Positions 27,067 through 35,647 of a stretch of 64,000 nucleotides of DNA are shown in pieces. The DNA comes from CAADGU01 sp964581605. GTDB lineage: Bacteria; Chloroflexota; Anaerolineae; Promineifilales; Promineifilaceae. Every line of letters starts with the position of its first letter. Positions within the stretch are counted from its first letter, which is position 1. Made by a program: the position numbers and the translations under genes. Where the stretch lies: NCBI GenBank assembly GCA_964581605.1, contig CAZOPF010000007.1, forward strand, positions 29,193 through 93,192, written 5' to 3'. A model generated the notes under the pieces. It was not told the DNA's origin, did not search any database, and saw nothing but the letters and a program-made list of their open reading frames with translations.

Positions 27067-29358
27067 TTAAGGGGTTGATTCAATTCGCACATCATCTACG
27101 GCCGCTTCCACCAGGCTGGCCCCAGAAGCATCGGCGGCGGAGATGAGAATGTATACTGTTTGCCCGGCAAAGCTGTTCAGGCTGCCGCTGAATGTGGCCC
27201 AGGCCGCGTCATCATCATTGGCTGCCCCCAACTCTTCCAGGACGGTTTGTGTGCTGCTGCCTACTACCTGGACCCGCAAGAAGTCAGCGCTGGAGGAGTT
27301 GTTCAGGTGGGCCATGTAGTAACTGAAGGAGAGGGTGATATTGCCGCTGGCAGGCAGCGTGATGTTGGGCGAACGGATGGAAGTTGTGCCGCCATCAATG
27401 TCATAACTGCCGGCGCCGCTCCCGGCTAATGGCCCTGTCACCAGGTCATTGCTGCCGCTGACGGTGGTGCCCTGTTGTTTGGTGCCGCTGCTGCTGGTGG
27501 TTTCGGGGTTGGCCCGCTGCCATTGGCCCAGGGTGGCGGTGTCTGTGCCGTTGGGGTTTACCGTCCAGCCCAGGTTGCTCTCGAAGTTGTCGAAGAAGAT
27601 AGTGCCGCCGGGTGGTGGGGTGTTCGTTGGGCCAGGTGTAGCGGTAGGGCCGGGGGTGGGTGATGGGGTGGGTGTGGGGCCGCTGCCGATGTGCAGGAAG
27701 ATGGCAGAGACCGCGCCCCAGTTGTTGTTGGCGTCACGGCCGCGCAGGTATAGGGTGTGACGGCCGTTGCTCCAGCCGGTGGTATTGATACTGGCGGTGA
27801 CGTTTTCAATGGTGCTGTTGAATGTGCCATCAGAGGCGGACATGGCGACGGCCGTGCCGCCAGCCCAGGGCGGCGTATCCACATAATACTCAGCAGCAGC
27901 AATCGTCTGAGTAGGTTCTGTGCCGTTGCTGTTGTTAAAGCGCGTGTCATTGATGCTGGCCGTCAGGTTGACCACCGTCCCGGCGGGCACGCCGGGCGGT
28001 GTAGAACCCTGGTTGAGAGCCACACTCAGCGCGTCTGGTCCGGCCGGGGTCATGTAGGGGGTGCGGGCCACTTTGAGCGCATACATCAGCGAGGGCATGT
28101 TGGCGGGCAGCAAGGTATTGGTGAAATAGCTGCACGTTTCAAAGAATTGGGTGCCCAATTCATAGGTGTAGGCCGCTACACCCAATTCGCCATAGATGTA
28201 ATCGTCCGTGGTGCCGTCAGTGGGGTAGAGGCCAATGGCCTGTTCTGGCGTGTGGTTATTGAAGTAGGCCAGTTTGCGTCCCAGCGTTTGCAGTTGGGTG
28301 CCGTTGCCGGTGGGGTTGCTGGTGTAACCCCAGGGCCACAGCAGCAGCCGCCCGGAGCTGTGGATGTCCAGATACAGGCCGGTCGCATCCAATGGGGCTG
28401 GCGTACTCTCGCCTGAGCCGCGCTGGTCGGGGAAGATAGACAGGGCGTAATTCATCACCGCCTGCACTTCTGGTTCAGAACCGGCACTGGCGCCACGATA
28501 CGTTTCGCTGCATTGGCTGCCGCTGGAACCGCCGCAGCAGCCCCAGTTGTAGGTGAAGTTGCGGTTGAGGTCGGCCCCCCGGCTGTTGCTGGTAGCGCCA
28601 CAGTAGTTCTGGTTGGTGTTTTTGCGCCAGAGGATGCCGGTCTCGGCCTGTTTACGGCCGTCGGGATTGGTATGCAGCATCATATGCACTTCGTGGTAAT
28701 CCAAAATCCAGGTAATATCCGGGTCTGTGCCATAGCCGCTGACCAGATTTTCCGCCAGACGGGTGATGAGTTCGGCCGTTGTGTATTCGCGGGCGTGAAT
28801 GGCGCTGGTGATAAAGATTTTGGGTTTGGGGCCGGGAATGGCGGAGTTGGTCAGTTTGAGAACCATCATGTCGTACCCTGGCTGGCCACCGGCCGTTACC
28901 TTTTCCCAGGAGTTACCCGCATCGCTCCAGGTTGCCAGGGTGGGGTAATTTGTGGCAATGTTTTGGGCGGTGGTGAAGGTTTCTTCTACAGTGCGGTAGC
29001 AGGAGTAGCCGGGGATGGATTCTGTGCCGGGATCAACAGGTTTGACGGACTCGGCATATTGTTTGGTGAGCGCTTCGTCCACTTCTGCTTGCAGGCCGGA
29101 TTTAAGCAGATTGTTGTATTCTTCCTGGGTTATGGCCAGCAGCAGATATCCTTTTTCATAATTAGATTCCAGCGGTTCAAAGGAGATGGCGATTTTGCGG
29201 CCCATTTCTATATCATCAAAATAGACGCGCACAACCAGACCATCGTCGGGAATGGCTTCGGCTAATACATCCCCTTTTGGAAAAGAGCGGGCCGGCCAGG
29301 CAACGGCCGTTGCCAGACCAATCAGTACCAACAGAATAATCAATCGCTTCTTCTGCAT
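27067..29358 (-). CDS. Secreted M14 zinc carboxypeptidase with shared C-terminal module
   Basis: The 763-residue protein has a signal peptide (about 1-25), then a pro-region and an M14 peptidase domain. Zinc ligands are in SAIHAREYTTAEL (HxxE, near 187) and LDIHSSGRLLLWPW (His near 332); NPDGRKQ and RGADLNRNF contribute Asn/Arg substrate contacts, and the catalytic Glu is in YTYELGTQFFE (near 398). It would remove C-terminal amino acids from peptides outside the cell, complementing the adjacent subtilase. A linker of TPTPSPTPGPTATPGPT precedes the FFDNFESNLGW module (about 585-763). GGAGG stands eight bases before ATG 29358. Confidence 0.95.
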   Translation of the reverse strand: MQKKRLIILLVLIGLATAVAWPARSFPKGDVLAEAIPDDGLVVRVYFDDIEMGRKIAISFEPLESNYEKGYLLLAITQEEYNNLLKSGLQAEVDEALTKQYAESVKPVDPGTESIPGYSCYRTVEETFTTAQNIATNYPTLATWSDAGNSWEKVTAGGQPGYDMMVLKLTNSAIPGPKPKIFITSAIHAREYTTAELITRLAENLVSGYGTDPDITWILDYHEVHMMLHTNPDGRKQAETGILWRKNTNQNYCGATSNSRGADLNRNFTYNWGCCGGSSGSQCSETYRGASAGSEPEVQAVMNYALSIFPDQRGSGESTPAPLDATGLYLDIHSSGRLLLWPWGYTSNPTGNGTQLQTLGRKLAYFNNHTPEQAIGLYPTDGTTDDYIYGELGVAAYTYELGTQFFETCSYFTNTLLPANMPSLMYALKVARTPYMTPAGPDALSVALNQGSTPPGVPAGTVVNLTASINDTRFNNSNGTEPTQTIAAAEYYVDTPPWAGGTAVAMSASDGTFNSTIENVTASINTTGWSNGRHTLYLRGRDANNNWGAVSAIFLHIGSGPTPTPSPTPGPTATPGPTNTPPPGGTIFFDNFESNLGWTVNPNGTDTATLGQWQRANPETTSSSGTKQQGTTVSGSNDLVTGPLAGSGAGSYDIDGGTTSIRSPNITLPASGNITLSFSYYMAHLNNSSSADFLRVQVVGSSTQTVLEELGAANDDDAAWATFSGSLNSFAGQTVYILISAADASGASLVEAAVDDVRIESTP
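27070..27612 (-). repeat. Copy 3 of the shared FFDNFE...VDDVRI module
   Basis: C-terminal module of the carboxypeptidase; closest to copy 1 by eye (SGASLVEAAVDDVRI, SSTQTVLEELGAANDDDA). Confidence 0.85.
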
Positions 29359-29825
29359 ATCACTTCCTCCTCGTTTGGTAAAACTGAATGAGAGGCCAGG
29401 TGACAGATGTGCCTGCCCTGACCAATCTTTGTCAATAAATTCAAACGCTCAAAATGATAGTGAGACCACCCCCTTTCATGTGGATTTGAAATGATGCAGC
29501 CCGGCTTTCAGGTTTGTTTATAGGATGGAACACGTTGTACTCCACCAGAATAAGGCTGTGTACTAATCTTGATTGTCGAATAACAAAGGTGTACCAGATG
29601 TTGTACTGATGCTCTGGCTTTCAGAGATTCCAATACGGGGGCCAGGTGAGTTTTTTGGGCTGAGAAGTTTAGTTATTGCAGGTTGATACTGTGCAAAATT
29701 CTAGCCTGTCAGTGAGGAATGTCAAGATATTTGCAAATGCAACGAAATATGGGCTAAATTGACCATGTTTTAGAGCCGCTCTATACTTTGGCTAACTAGA
29801 AGTTTGCTACCTATTGGAGGCATTT
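29359..29825. other. Divergent intergenic region with direct repeats
   Basis: No gene is seen in this 460-base stretch between the carboxypeptidase and the decarboxylase. It has GTTGTACTCC (about 29533) and GTTGTACTGA (about 29603) with two further GTGTAC words, which could be operator half-sites, and it is A/T-richer than its surroundings. It ends with the promoter listed separately. Confidence 0.4.
29759..29787 (+). promoter_or_regulatory. Sigma-70-type promoter of the decarboxylase gene
   Basis: TTGACC (29759-29764) and TATACT (29782-29787) are 17 bases apart. Transcription would start near 29794, giving a leader of about 32 bases with GGAGG five bases before ATG 29826. Confidence 0.8.
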
Positions 29826-31259
29826 ATGGTCGGAGCGCATCCGGTTATTGGTTGGGAATCAATAGAACCACCACCAGAGGGGTATCGGTTTAATGCGTAT
29901 TTACAGGTACGGCACGGCCGTCTCCACTTTGAAGAGCTTGATCTCGCCAGCCTGTTCACGGCCGAAACGCCCGCCCCCCATACCTTGCCCAGCCCGTTGG
30001 AAGTTGTCTACTTGCCGCTCATTCGCCAGAAGATTGGGGCCATGAACCAAGTGTTTGCGGAGGTGATTCAGGAGGTGGGGTATGGCGGCCGTTTCCATTA
30101 CACCTATGCCTCCAAAGCGAATGCGGCCGAAGAGGTGATTCGCACCACCCTGAGCGCCGGCGCACACCACGAAATGTCCTCCACTGTGGATGTGGATATT
30201 GCCAAAATCATGATCCAACGTGGCCTATTGCCTCCTGATCGTCTGATTGTGTGCAATGGCTTTAAGGCAGCCGGTTCCCAATATGCAGCCAACATTTTGC
30301 ATTTGCGCCAGATTCACCAAAACCTGATCCCTGTGATTGAAGATATGGGGGAACTATCACCGCTGATTTCTTCCGGCCACTCGTTTGAAGTGGGTCTGCG
30401 CATGAAAAGTTACGGCCATCATGCCAGTGAAACAGAGATGCAGGCGGCCAATTCCCGCTTTGGCCTGAGCCTGGATGACATCTGGAAAGCGGCCGATTAC
30501 ATTGCCGCCGCGCCCAACCTGAAGCTGGTGATGTACCACAACATGGTGGGCAGCCAGATTACCGACCCGGAGGCGTTTGTGAACTGGCTGAAACCGGGCA
30601 TTGAGGTGTATGCCCGGCTGCGGCAGCGCCACCATGATCTGCATATTTTCAACTTTGGCGGGGGGATGCCGGTGGCGATGACGCTGGATTTCCACTTTGA
30701 TTATCACGACTTTGTACGGCGGTTACTGCGGACGCTGCAAGAAACCTGCCGCCGCTATAATGTGCCCGCGCCAGATGTGATGGGGGAGTACGGCCGTTAC
30801 ACCACCGCCGAACATGGCGCCCACCTCTTTTCCGTCGTCACCGCCAAAGAGAACAACTCCAACCTGCCCTGGTATATCATTGATGGCTCGATTATGAGCT
30901 CCTTCCCTGACAGTTGGGCATTGGGCGAACATTTCATCGTACTGCCGCTCAATCATCTGGATAAACCATTCCAACAGGTACAGTTAGGTGGCATCACCTG
31001 TGACAGCGACGATGTATACCCACCCAAATCCAGCCAGTCGCCGCTCTACCTGCCGGTAGAAACGGATGGGCTGATGCTCGGCTTTTTCAGCGTCGGTGCA
31101 TACCAGGAGATGTTGGGCGGGGTACGTGGCAGCAAACATTGTGTCTTGCCGGAAGCCTATGAACTGGTAGTGGATCGCGTGGACGACGCCTACCAATTCC
31201 AAATCCTGCACGGTCAAACCCCCGACGACGTGCTCCGCAACCTCGGTTACCAGATGTGA
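29826..31259 (+). CDS. PLP-dependent group IV decarboxylase, arginine decarboxylase-like
   Basis: The 477-residue protein has the alanine-racemase-fold decarboxylase layout. The PLP Lys lies in FHYTYASKANAAEEV, the glycine-rich phosphate loop in FNFGGGMPVAM, and the active-site Cys-Asp in ITCDSDDVYPP with FFSVGAYQEMLGG after it, as in biosynthetic arginine decarboxylases (SpeA). It is shorter than SpeA (about 630 residues), so it may belong to a compact subgroup or act on another basic amino acid; the substrate is inferred only from motif likeness. The product would feed polyamine synthesis. No spermidine synthase or agmatinase gene is adjacent. ATG 29826 is preferred over an upstream TTG because of the GGAGG site. 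Confidence 0.82.
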   Translation: MVGAHPVIGWESIEPPPEGYRFNAYLQVRHGRLHFEELDLASLFTAETPAPHTLPSPLEVVYLPLIRQKIGAMNQVFAEVIQEVGYGGRFHYTYASKANAAEEVIRTTLSAGAHHEMSSTVDVDIAKIMIQRGLLPPDRLIVCNGFKAAGSQYAANILHLRQIHQNLIPVIEDMGELSPLISSGHSFEVGLRMKSYGHHASETEMQAANSRFGLSLDDIWKAADYIAAAPNLKLVMYHNMVGSQITDPEAFVNWLKPGIEVYARLRQRHHDLHIFNFGGGMPVAMTLDFHFDYHDFVRRLLRTLQETCRRYNVPAPDVMGEYGRYTTAEHGAHLFSVVTAKENNSNLPWYIIDGSIMSSFPDSWALGEHFIVLPLNHLDKPFQQVQLGGITCDSDDVYPPKSSQSPLYLPVETDGLMLGFFSVGAYQEMLGGVRGSKHCVLPEAYELVVDRVDDAYQFQILHGQTPDDVLRNLGYQM

Positions 31260-31264
31260 GCCGG

Positions 31265-31293
31265 TTGACCATTGTCCTCCATTGGCGTATGAT
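31265..31293 (+). promoter_or_regulatory. Sigma-70-type promoter of the toxin-antitoxin pair
   Basis: TTGACC (31265-31270) and TATGAT (31288-31293) with spacing 17, 25 bases before ATG 31318. It lies immediately after the stop of the decarboxylase. Confidence 0.75.
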
Positions 31294-31317
31294 AAATCGG
31301 GTTCGTAGTTCAACAGC

Positions 31318-31636
31318 ATGATCATTATTGAGACGTTAGTTTTTACAAAACAAGTGCAAACGCTCCTTACAGATGATGAATACAGACAGTTACAAACGGA
31401 GCTTGTCGCCCGTCCTGATACAGAAGTCATTATTCCTGGTGGAGGTGGTTTGCGGAAAGCCCGTTGGGGGCTTTCGTGGAAAAGGTAAACGGGGCGGGAT
31501 AAGAGTGATTTACTATTGGGCAGTTCAACAGGACAAATTGTTGATGCTTTTGTTATACCCCAAAAATGTTCAAGACAATTTATCCCCATCTCAGCTAAAA
31601 ATGCTCAGGCAGATTGTGGAAGGTGAATTTTTATGA
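31318..31636 (+). pseudogene. RelE/HigB-type toxin gene with a frameshift
   Basis: From ATG 31318 the frame MIIIETLVFTKQVQTLLTDD continues to LRKARWGLSWKR and stops. The following frame reads FRGKGKRGGIRVIYYWAVQQ and runs to 31636. Together they make a typical RelE-superfamily mRNA interferase of about 105 residues (RKARW-G-GKGKRGGIRVIYYW). Removing one G from the five-G run at 31466-31470 rejoins the frames exactly, so this is either a recent inactivation or a homopolymer assembly error. The stop overlaps the antitoxin start in ATGA, as expected for an intact operon. Confidence 0.8.
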
Positions 31637-31962
31637 GTGATAAATATATGAGTGACGAGCTATTTGCAGAACTTCTGGAGAGTGTGCGCGAGGGAGGGGC
31701 TATATTACGCGGTGAAAAAGAACCCTCACGGGTGTTTGTTTTTGAATCGCCTGATGTGAAGCATATACGGGAGCGTTTTGAACTATCTCAGACAGAATTT
31801 GCTGCTCTGTTAGGCATCAGCGTCAAAACGTTACAGAATTGGGAGCAGGGACGGCGTGTTCCTCGTGGGGCAGCGCGAGTTTTATTACAGGTAGCCGCCC
31901 GGCACCCGGATGCTGTTTGGGAAGTTGTTCAACCCTCTATTCAACAGGCGAATGGGTTGTGA
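31633..31962 (+). CDS. HTH-XRE antitoxin (HigA/NadS-like)
   Basis: The 109-residue protein has an N-terminal helical part (MSDELFAELLESVREGGAILRG) and a Cro/C1 helix-turn-helix in the second half: IRERFELSQTEFAALLGISVKTLQNWEQGRRVP. This is the layout of NadS/HigA antitoxins that follow RelE-type toxins and repress their own promoter. Its ATG overlaps the toxin stop. The reading frame is intact although the toxin is broken, which is the survivable direction of decay. Confidence 0.88.
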   Translation: MSDKYMSDELFAELLESVREGGAILRGEKEPSRVFVFESPDVKHIRERFELSQTEFAALLGISVKTLQNWEQGRRVPRGAARVLLQVAARHPDAVWEVVQPSIQQANGL

Positions 31963-32013
31963 GATGCTTACCAGTTTGAAACGTGCAACGGCCGTGTCAC
32001 TGATGAGGGAATA

Positions 32014-33306
32014 ATGGACAAAATACAACTTCGCCGCTGGTTGGTTCCCCAATGGGGCAAAGATAGTAAAACAATTGCGCCGGGGCTGTACCATTACATG
32101 CGGGCCAGTGATGGGATGTATACCCGCTTTCATCTGCGGGTGGAGCCGGATGGTCACGGTCTGCTGCTGGCGAATGCGGCCGCCGCTGCCCGCCTCTCCC
32201 TCACTGGCGTGATCATGGCCAAGGGGCTGTTGGAAGAGAAGACGGAGAAGGAGATTGTCACGGCCGTGCGCACTCGCTACAAAGGCGCAACCCCCGATGA
32301 GGTGCAGGCCGACTTACAGCGCGTCTCCAACATCATCCACACCCTGCTTGCCCCCGAAGACAATTACCCCATCTTTAACCTGGACGAACTCAACCCTACC
32401 GTCTTTGAATCCCAACTGCTGGCCCCTTTGGAAGTGAGCATCCCCCTGGCTGGCCCGGATCAACTTGTCCTGCTGCTCGACCAGCTGTGGCAGATTGGCA
32501 TTCCCCACGTCACCTTTCTCACGCCCGAAAACCCTGACCTGGATTACCTGGTGCGGGCGGTGGAGCGAGCCGAAGACCTGGGCATGATTGCCGGGGTGCG
32601 TAGCCGGGCCACCGATCTGGGGCAGGGCAAACTGCTGCGGGACATTGCGCAGGCGGGTGTAGATTACGTGACCGTTCCCATTGCCAGCTTGAACGAAGAG
32701 ATACACGACCCTTTGTTGGGCCGAGGGGATTACAGCTTTGCCCTCCCGCTCCTGGCAGACATACAAGCCAATGAAGTGTACCCCATCGCCGAAATCCCGT
32801 TGGTGGAAAGCAATTTGCCTGGCCTGGAAACAACGTTGACCACTTTGCAAGAGCGGGGCGTTTACACTTTCTCCTTTTGGGCGATTGTGGCTCCAGATGG
32901 CATGGATGACGAGGTGCGTGCAGGTGCTCTGCCAGCCCAGGCGATGCCGCAAACGGCCGATTGGATTGAAGAGACGGCCGATGACCTGAATGTTCGTTTT
33001 CTCTGGCAGCCTCCCGTACAGCGTGACCCACGCCAGACGTTGGCGGCGCAGGTGCGGCAAGGGCCGCGCTGTGCTGGGGATGTGGCCGCCCGCATTGAAC
33101 CGAATGGGGATGTAATTCCGCCGCGAGGCCCGCACGTGTCCGCCGGTAATGTGCTAACGGATGAGTGGCAAACCATCTGGCAAAATGACGCCTTCACCCG
33201 CTACCGCGAGCGTGTGGCGGCACCCACGCGCTGCGCCGACTGCCCTGGCCTGGCCCTTTGCGCCGCCGACTGCCCGCGTGAAGCAGCAGGGTGGGCGTAT
33301 CAGTGA
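32014..33306 (+). CDS. PqqD-like (RRE) protein with degenerate radical-SAM barrel and SPASM domain
   Basis: The 430-residue protein has three parts. Residues 35-115 resemble PqqD, the peptide-recognition element of RiPP enzymes (AAAARLSLTGVIMAKGLLEEK, EVQADLQRVSNII). Residues 125-340 look like a radical-SAM barrel: VPHVTFLTPENP sits where the usual VTFTGGEP lies, but the CxxxCxxC loop that binds the SAM iron-sulfur cluster is absent; there is no Cys before residue 345. Residues 345-430 form a SPASM domain (RCAGDVAARIEPNGDV, GNVLTDEWQTIWQND, TRCADC, LCAADC), although the usual PC after the GDV is PP. It cannot be a standard radical SAM enzyme. It leads a four-gene plus-strand cluster; a peptide-binding or scaffold role is inferred. 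Confidence 0.8.
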   Translation: MDKIQLRRWLVPQWGKDSKTIAPGLYHYMRASDGMYTRFHLRVEPDGHGLLLANAAAAARLSLTGVIMAKGLLEEKTEKEIVTAVRTRYKGATPDEVQADLQRVSNIIHTLLAPEDNYPIFNLDELNPTVFESQLLAPLEVSIPLAGPDQLVLLLDQLWQIGIPHVTFLTPENPDLDYLVRAVERAEDLGMIAGVRSRATDLGQGKLLRDIAQAGVDYVTVPIASLNEEIHDPLLGRGDYSFALPLLADIQANEVYPIAEIPLVESNLPGLETTLTTLQERGVYTFSFWAIVAPDGMDDEVRAGALPAQAMPQTADWIEETADDLNVRFLWQPPVQRDPRQTLAAQVRQGPRCAGDVAARIEPNGDVIPPRGPHVSAGNVLTDEWQTIWQNDAFTRYRERVAAPTRCADCPGLALCAADCPREAAGWAYQ

Positions 33307-33370
33307 GCGGTTAGCAGTGAGCAGTAAGCAGTGTAACGTCCGCTACTGCCCACCGCTCACCGCTCACTGA
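33304..33370. repeat. Iterated-word hairpin (GTGAGCGGTTAGCAGTGAGCAG / CACCGCTCACCGCTCAC)
   Basis: Words GTGAGC(G/A)GT and AGCAGT(A/G)AGCAGT are followed by the complementary CACCGCTCACCGCTCACTGA. It separates the SPASM protein gene from the next gene, so it may limit read-through. Confidence 0.75.
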
Positions 33371-33392
33371 TTGATGATCAAGGAAAACATAC

Positions 33393-35243
33393 ATGACGAG
33401 ACACGGCCGTACCCTTTTCCTCTTTGCTCTTTTGCTGACGCTGTTGGTGGCTGCATCGCCCTTGCAAGCACAGACTTACAGCTTCACTGTGCCCCAGCTT
33501 TACATGCAGGTCTTTGTGAACCCGGATGCCTCCGTGCGCATTGTTTACGACATTACTTTTGACAACGACTCCTTCGCCAGCCCAATAGATATTGTGGATA
33601 TTGGCACACCACACGAGGGATATGACCTGGACAACTTCACCGCTTCGATTGACGACGGACACCCCCTCACCGACATCCGCAAATCTGAATACATTGACGT
33701 GGGCGTGGAAATCCACCTGGGCCAGTACGCCATACCTCCCGGCGAAATGGGCACGCTACATGTGGAATTCACCATGCCCGATATGGTGTATGAAGATGTG
33801 ACCCAGGACGGTTTTGCCTCCTTGCAAATCACGCCCACCTGGTTTGACCCCGCTGTTGTATATGGCGACAGTGACATCTGGGTGGTCTTCCATATGCTGC
33901 CCGGCATCAGCCCGGATGCCGTGTTGTATCAGGATGTGCCTTTTACCGATAAGGCGCTATTTGAAGAACACGCTATTGTCGGCTGGCGCTGGCCTGACGG
34001 ACAGGCCAACCAACCCTACCTGGTGGGGGCCTCATTCCCCACAACGGGCATGACCTATGTGGTTGAACAAAGCCTGCTCGATCTGGTCACCAAGTGGCTG
34101 CAAGATAATCCCGGCGTGGCTTTTGGTATTGGCCTGGCGGTTGTTGCCTTGCTGGGGCTGGCCTTTTTCCGTTACTCCGGCGGGACTGGTATTTCGATTT
34201 TTGCTGTGTTGGGCTGCGGGGCGGTCTGGTTGATGATGACCAATCCGGCGGCCGTCTTGTTACTGTGTCCGGTTTCGCTCGTGTTGGTGGGGTTGGTGGA
34301 GTATCGCATGGCCGGCCGTAAGGAGAAATATCTGCCCGCCATTGCTCAGGTGGAAGGGGGCGGTATTAAACGTGGGCTGACGGCCCCGGAAGCCGCCATT
34401 TTGCTGGAACTGCCGTTGAACAAGGTGCTGTTGCTCGTTTTGTTTGGCTTGTTGGATAAGGGAACGCTGGAGTTGGCAGATGATGATCCGTTGCAGGTGA
34501 AGGTGGTACGGCCGTACATCGCCATGCAATCCGACCGTGCTGCCCGCAACGAGCAACGCCGCAAAGTTGCCCAACAGCAGGGGGTGGTTTTGCGCACCTA
34601 TGAACACCATTTTCTGGATGTGCTGCAAGAGCATGACGGCAGTCCCGTACACCAACTCAATTTTAGTGAAGCGATGGAATCACTGGTCAAAAGTGTGGCC
34701 GGCCGTATGAAAGGGTTTGATCTCTCCGATACGCAGGATTACTACCGCAAAATTATTGCTCGCGCTATGGAGCAGGCCAGGACCATGGGCAATGTGCCTG
34801 AACTGGAAGCTCATCTGGACAAGACCTGGCCCTGGATTTTCCTGGATGACGACTATGATCGCTCTTTCCGGCGGCGGGATTATCACTACTATCCGACATG
34901 GGCACGGCCGTATACCACCACCTCTGCTATCCCCAGTGGCGGCAGCGTCACCGCACCCTCACCCGGCGGCAAGACCAGCTTTAGCCACGTCGCTGCCGGT
35001 TTTGCCGGATGGACGGAAAATACGGCCGGGCGGCTGGCCTCCGCCATCTCCCCCACCGCCTTGCAGGTCAAGAGTGCCTCCGGCGGGTTTGTTAACCTGA
35101 GTGGGGCGGACAAGGTAACGGGTGATGTCTTCAAAGCGTTAATGTCCGGGTCGGGTGGCAGTGGCTCGTCAGGTGGTAGCAGTTGCGCCTGTGCCTGTGC
35201 GGGCTGCGCCTGTGCCTGCGCCTGTGCGGGTGGGGGGCGGTGA
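33393..35243 (+). CDS. DUF2207-type membrane protein with Cys-Ala repeat tail
   Basis: The 616-residue protein has a signal peptide (about 1-26), a DUF2207-like extracytoplasmic beta-domain to about 235 (VRIVYDITFDNDSFASP, MGTLHVEFTMPDMVY), two or three membrane helices at about 240-305, and a cytoplasmic part with the family's GLTAPEAAILLELPLNKVLLLV segment. Unlike usual DUF2207 proteins, which end in a Gly/Ser run, this one ends in a Gly/Ser linker and seven Cys alternating with Ala, in the pattern (CA)3-G-(CA)4-GGGR. The tail is cytoplasmic or membrane-proximal depending on helix number. Function unknown. It follows a PqqD/SPASM protein and precedes a GerW-family gene. Confidence 0.82.
   Translation: MTRHGRTLFLFALLLTLLVAASPLQAQTYSFTVPQLYMQVFVNPDASVRIVYDITFDNDSFASPIDIVDIGTPHEGYDLDNFTASIDDGHPLTDIRKSEYIDVGVEIHLGQYAIPPGEMGTLHVEFTMPDMVYEDVTQDGFASLQITPTWFDPAVVYGDSDIWVVFHMLPGISPDAVLYQDVPFTDKALFEEHAIVGWRWPDGQANQPYLVGASFPTTGMTYVVEQSLLDLVTKWLQDNPGVAFGIGLAVVALLGLAFFRYSGGTGISIFAVLGCGAVWLMMTNPAAVLLLCPVSLVLVGLVEYRMAGRKEKYLPAIAQVEGGGIKRGLTAPEAAILLELPLNKVLLLVLFGLLDKGTLELADDDPLQVKVVRPYIAMQSDRAARNEQRRKVAQQQGVVLRTYEHHFLDVLQEHDGSPVHQLNFSEAMESLVKSVAGRMKGFDLSDTQDYYRKIIARAMEQARTMGNVPELEAHLDKTWPWIFLDDDYDRSFRRRDYHYYPTWARPYTTTSAIPSGGSVTAPSPGGKTSFSHVAAGFAGWTENTAGRLASAISPTALQVKSASGGFVNLSGADKVTGDVFKALMSGSGGSGSSGGSSCACACAGCACACACAGGGR
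35170..35240 (+). other. Cys-Ala repeat tail coding segment
   Basis: Seven TGC/TGT codons alternate with GCC/GCG codons, split by one Gly and closed by GGGR. Codon choice varies, so the repeat is selected at the protein level rather than being a recent DNA slip. Confidence 0.75.
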
Positions 35244-35278
35244 TACGGTGAGTGGGTGAGGGGTGAAGAGGTGAGCGG

Positions 35279-35593
35279 ATGAAGCCGATGAAGTTTGTTT
35301 CGTGGGAAAGGCAACGTGGTGAGCTGATAAAGGTGGGGGACTTGACCATTACGCCAGAGTCACAGGTGCTGCAAATAAGGCTGCCTTTTGGTGGCTATGT
35401 CTGGCATCGGCCGGTGCAGGTGGTGGTGGAGGCAGACGGTGCCCCCGAAGCGGTTTCTGGCCGTGACCTCCAAACCATTCCCATTCCCGACGTGACCCGC
35501 CGGGCGCTCTGGGTCATCCTGGGCCTGAGCATCCTGGTCAATCTATTGCTTTCCAGCAGAAAAAATCGCAAGTTAAATACACAAAGAGGCTAA
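35279..35593 (+). CDS. Small hypothetical protein with C-terminal membrane helix
   Basis: The 104-residue protein has an N-terminal beta-like part (LIKVGDLTITPESQVLQIRL, GGYVWHRPVQVVVEADG) and one helix near 75-95 (ALWVILGLSILVNLLLSS) followed by RKNRK. I recognise no family. It starts 35 bases after the Cys-Ala-tailed membrane protein and ends 54 bases before the GerW-like gene, so it is probably part of the same operon. Confidence 0.6.
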   Translation: MKPMKFVSWERQRGELIKVGDLTITPESQVLQIRLPFGGYVWHRPVQVVVEADGAPEAVSGRDLQTIPIPDVTRRALWVILGLSILVNLLLSSRKNRKLNTQRG

Positions 35594-35647
35594 CGAAGCG
35601 GTATCTCTGTGGCTCCGCGCCTCTGCGTTCAATGAAGGGAGAAAACG

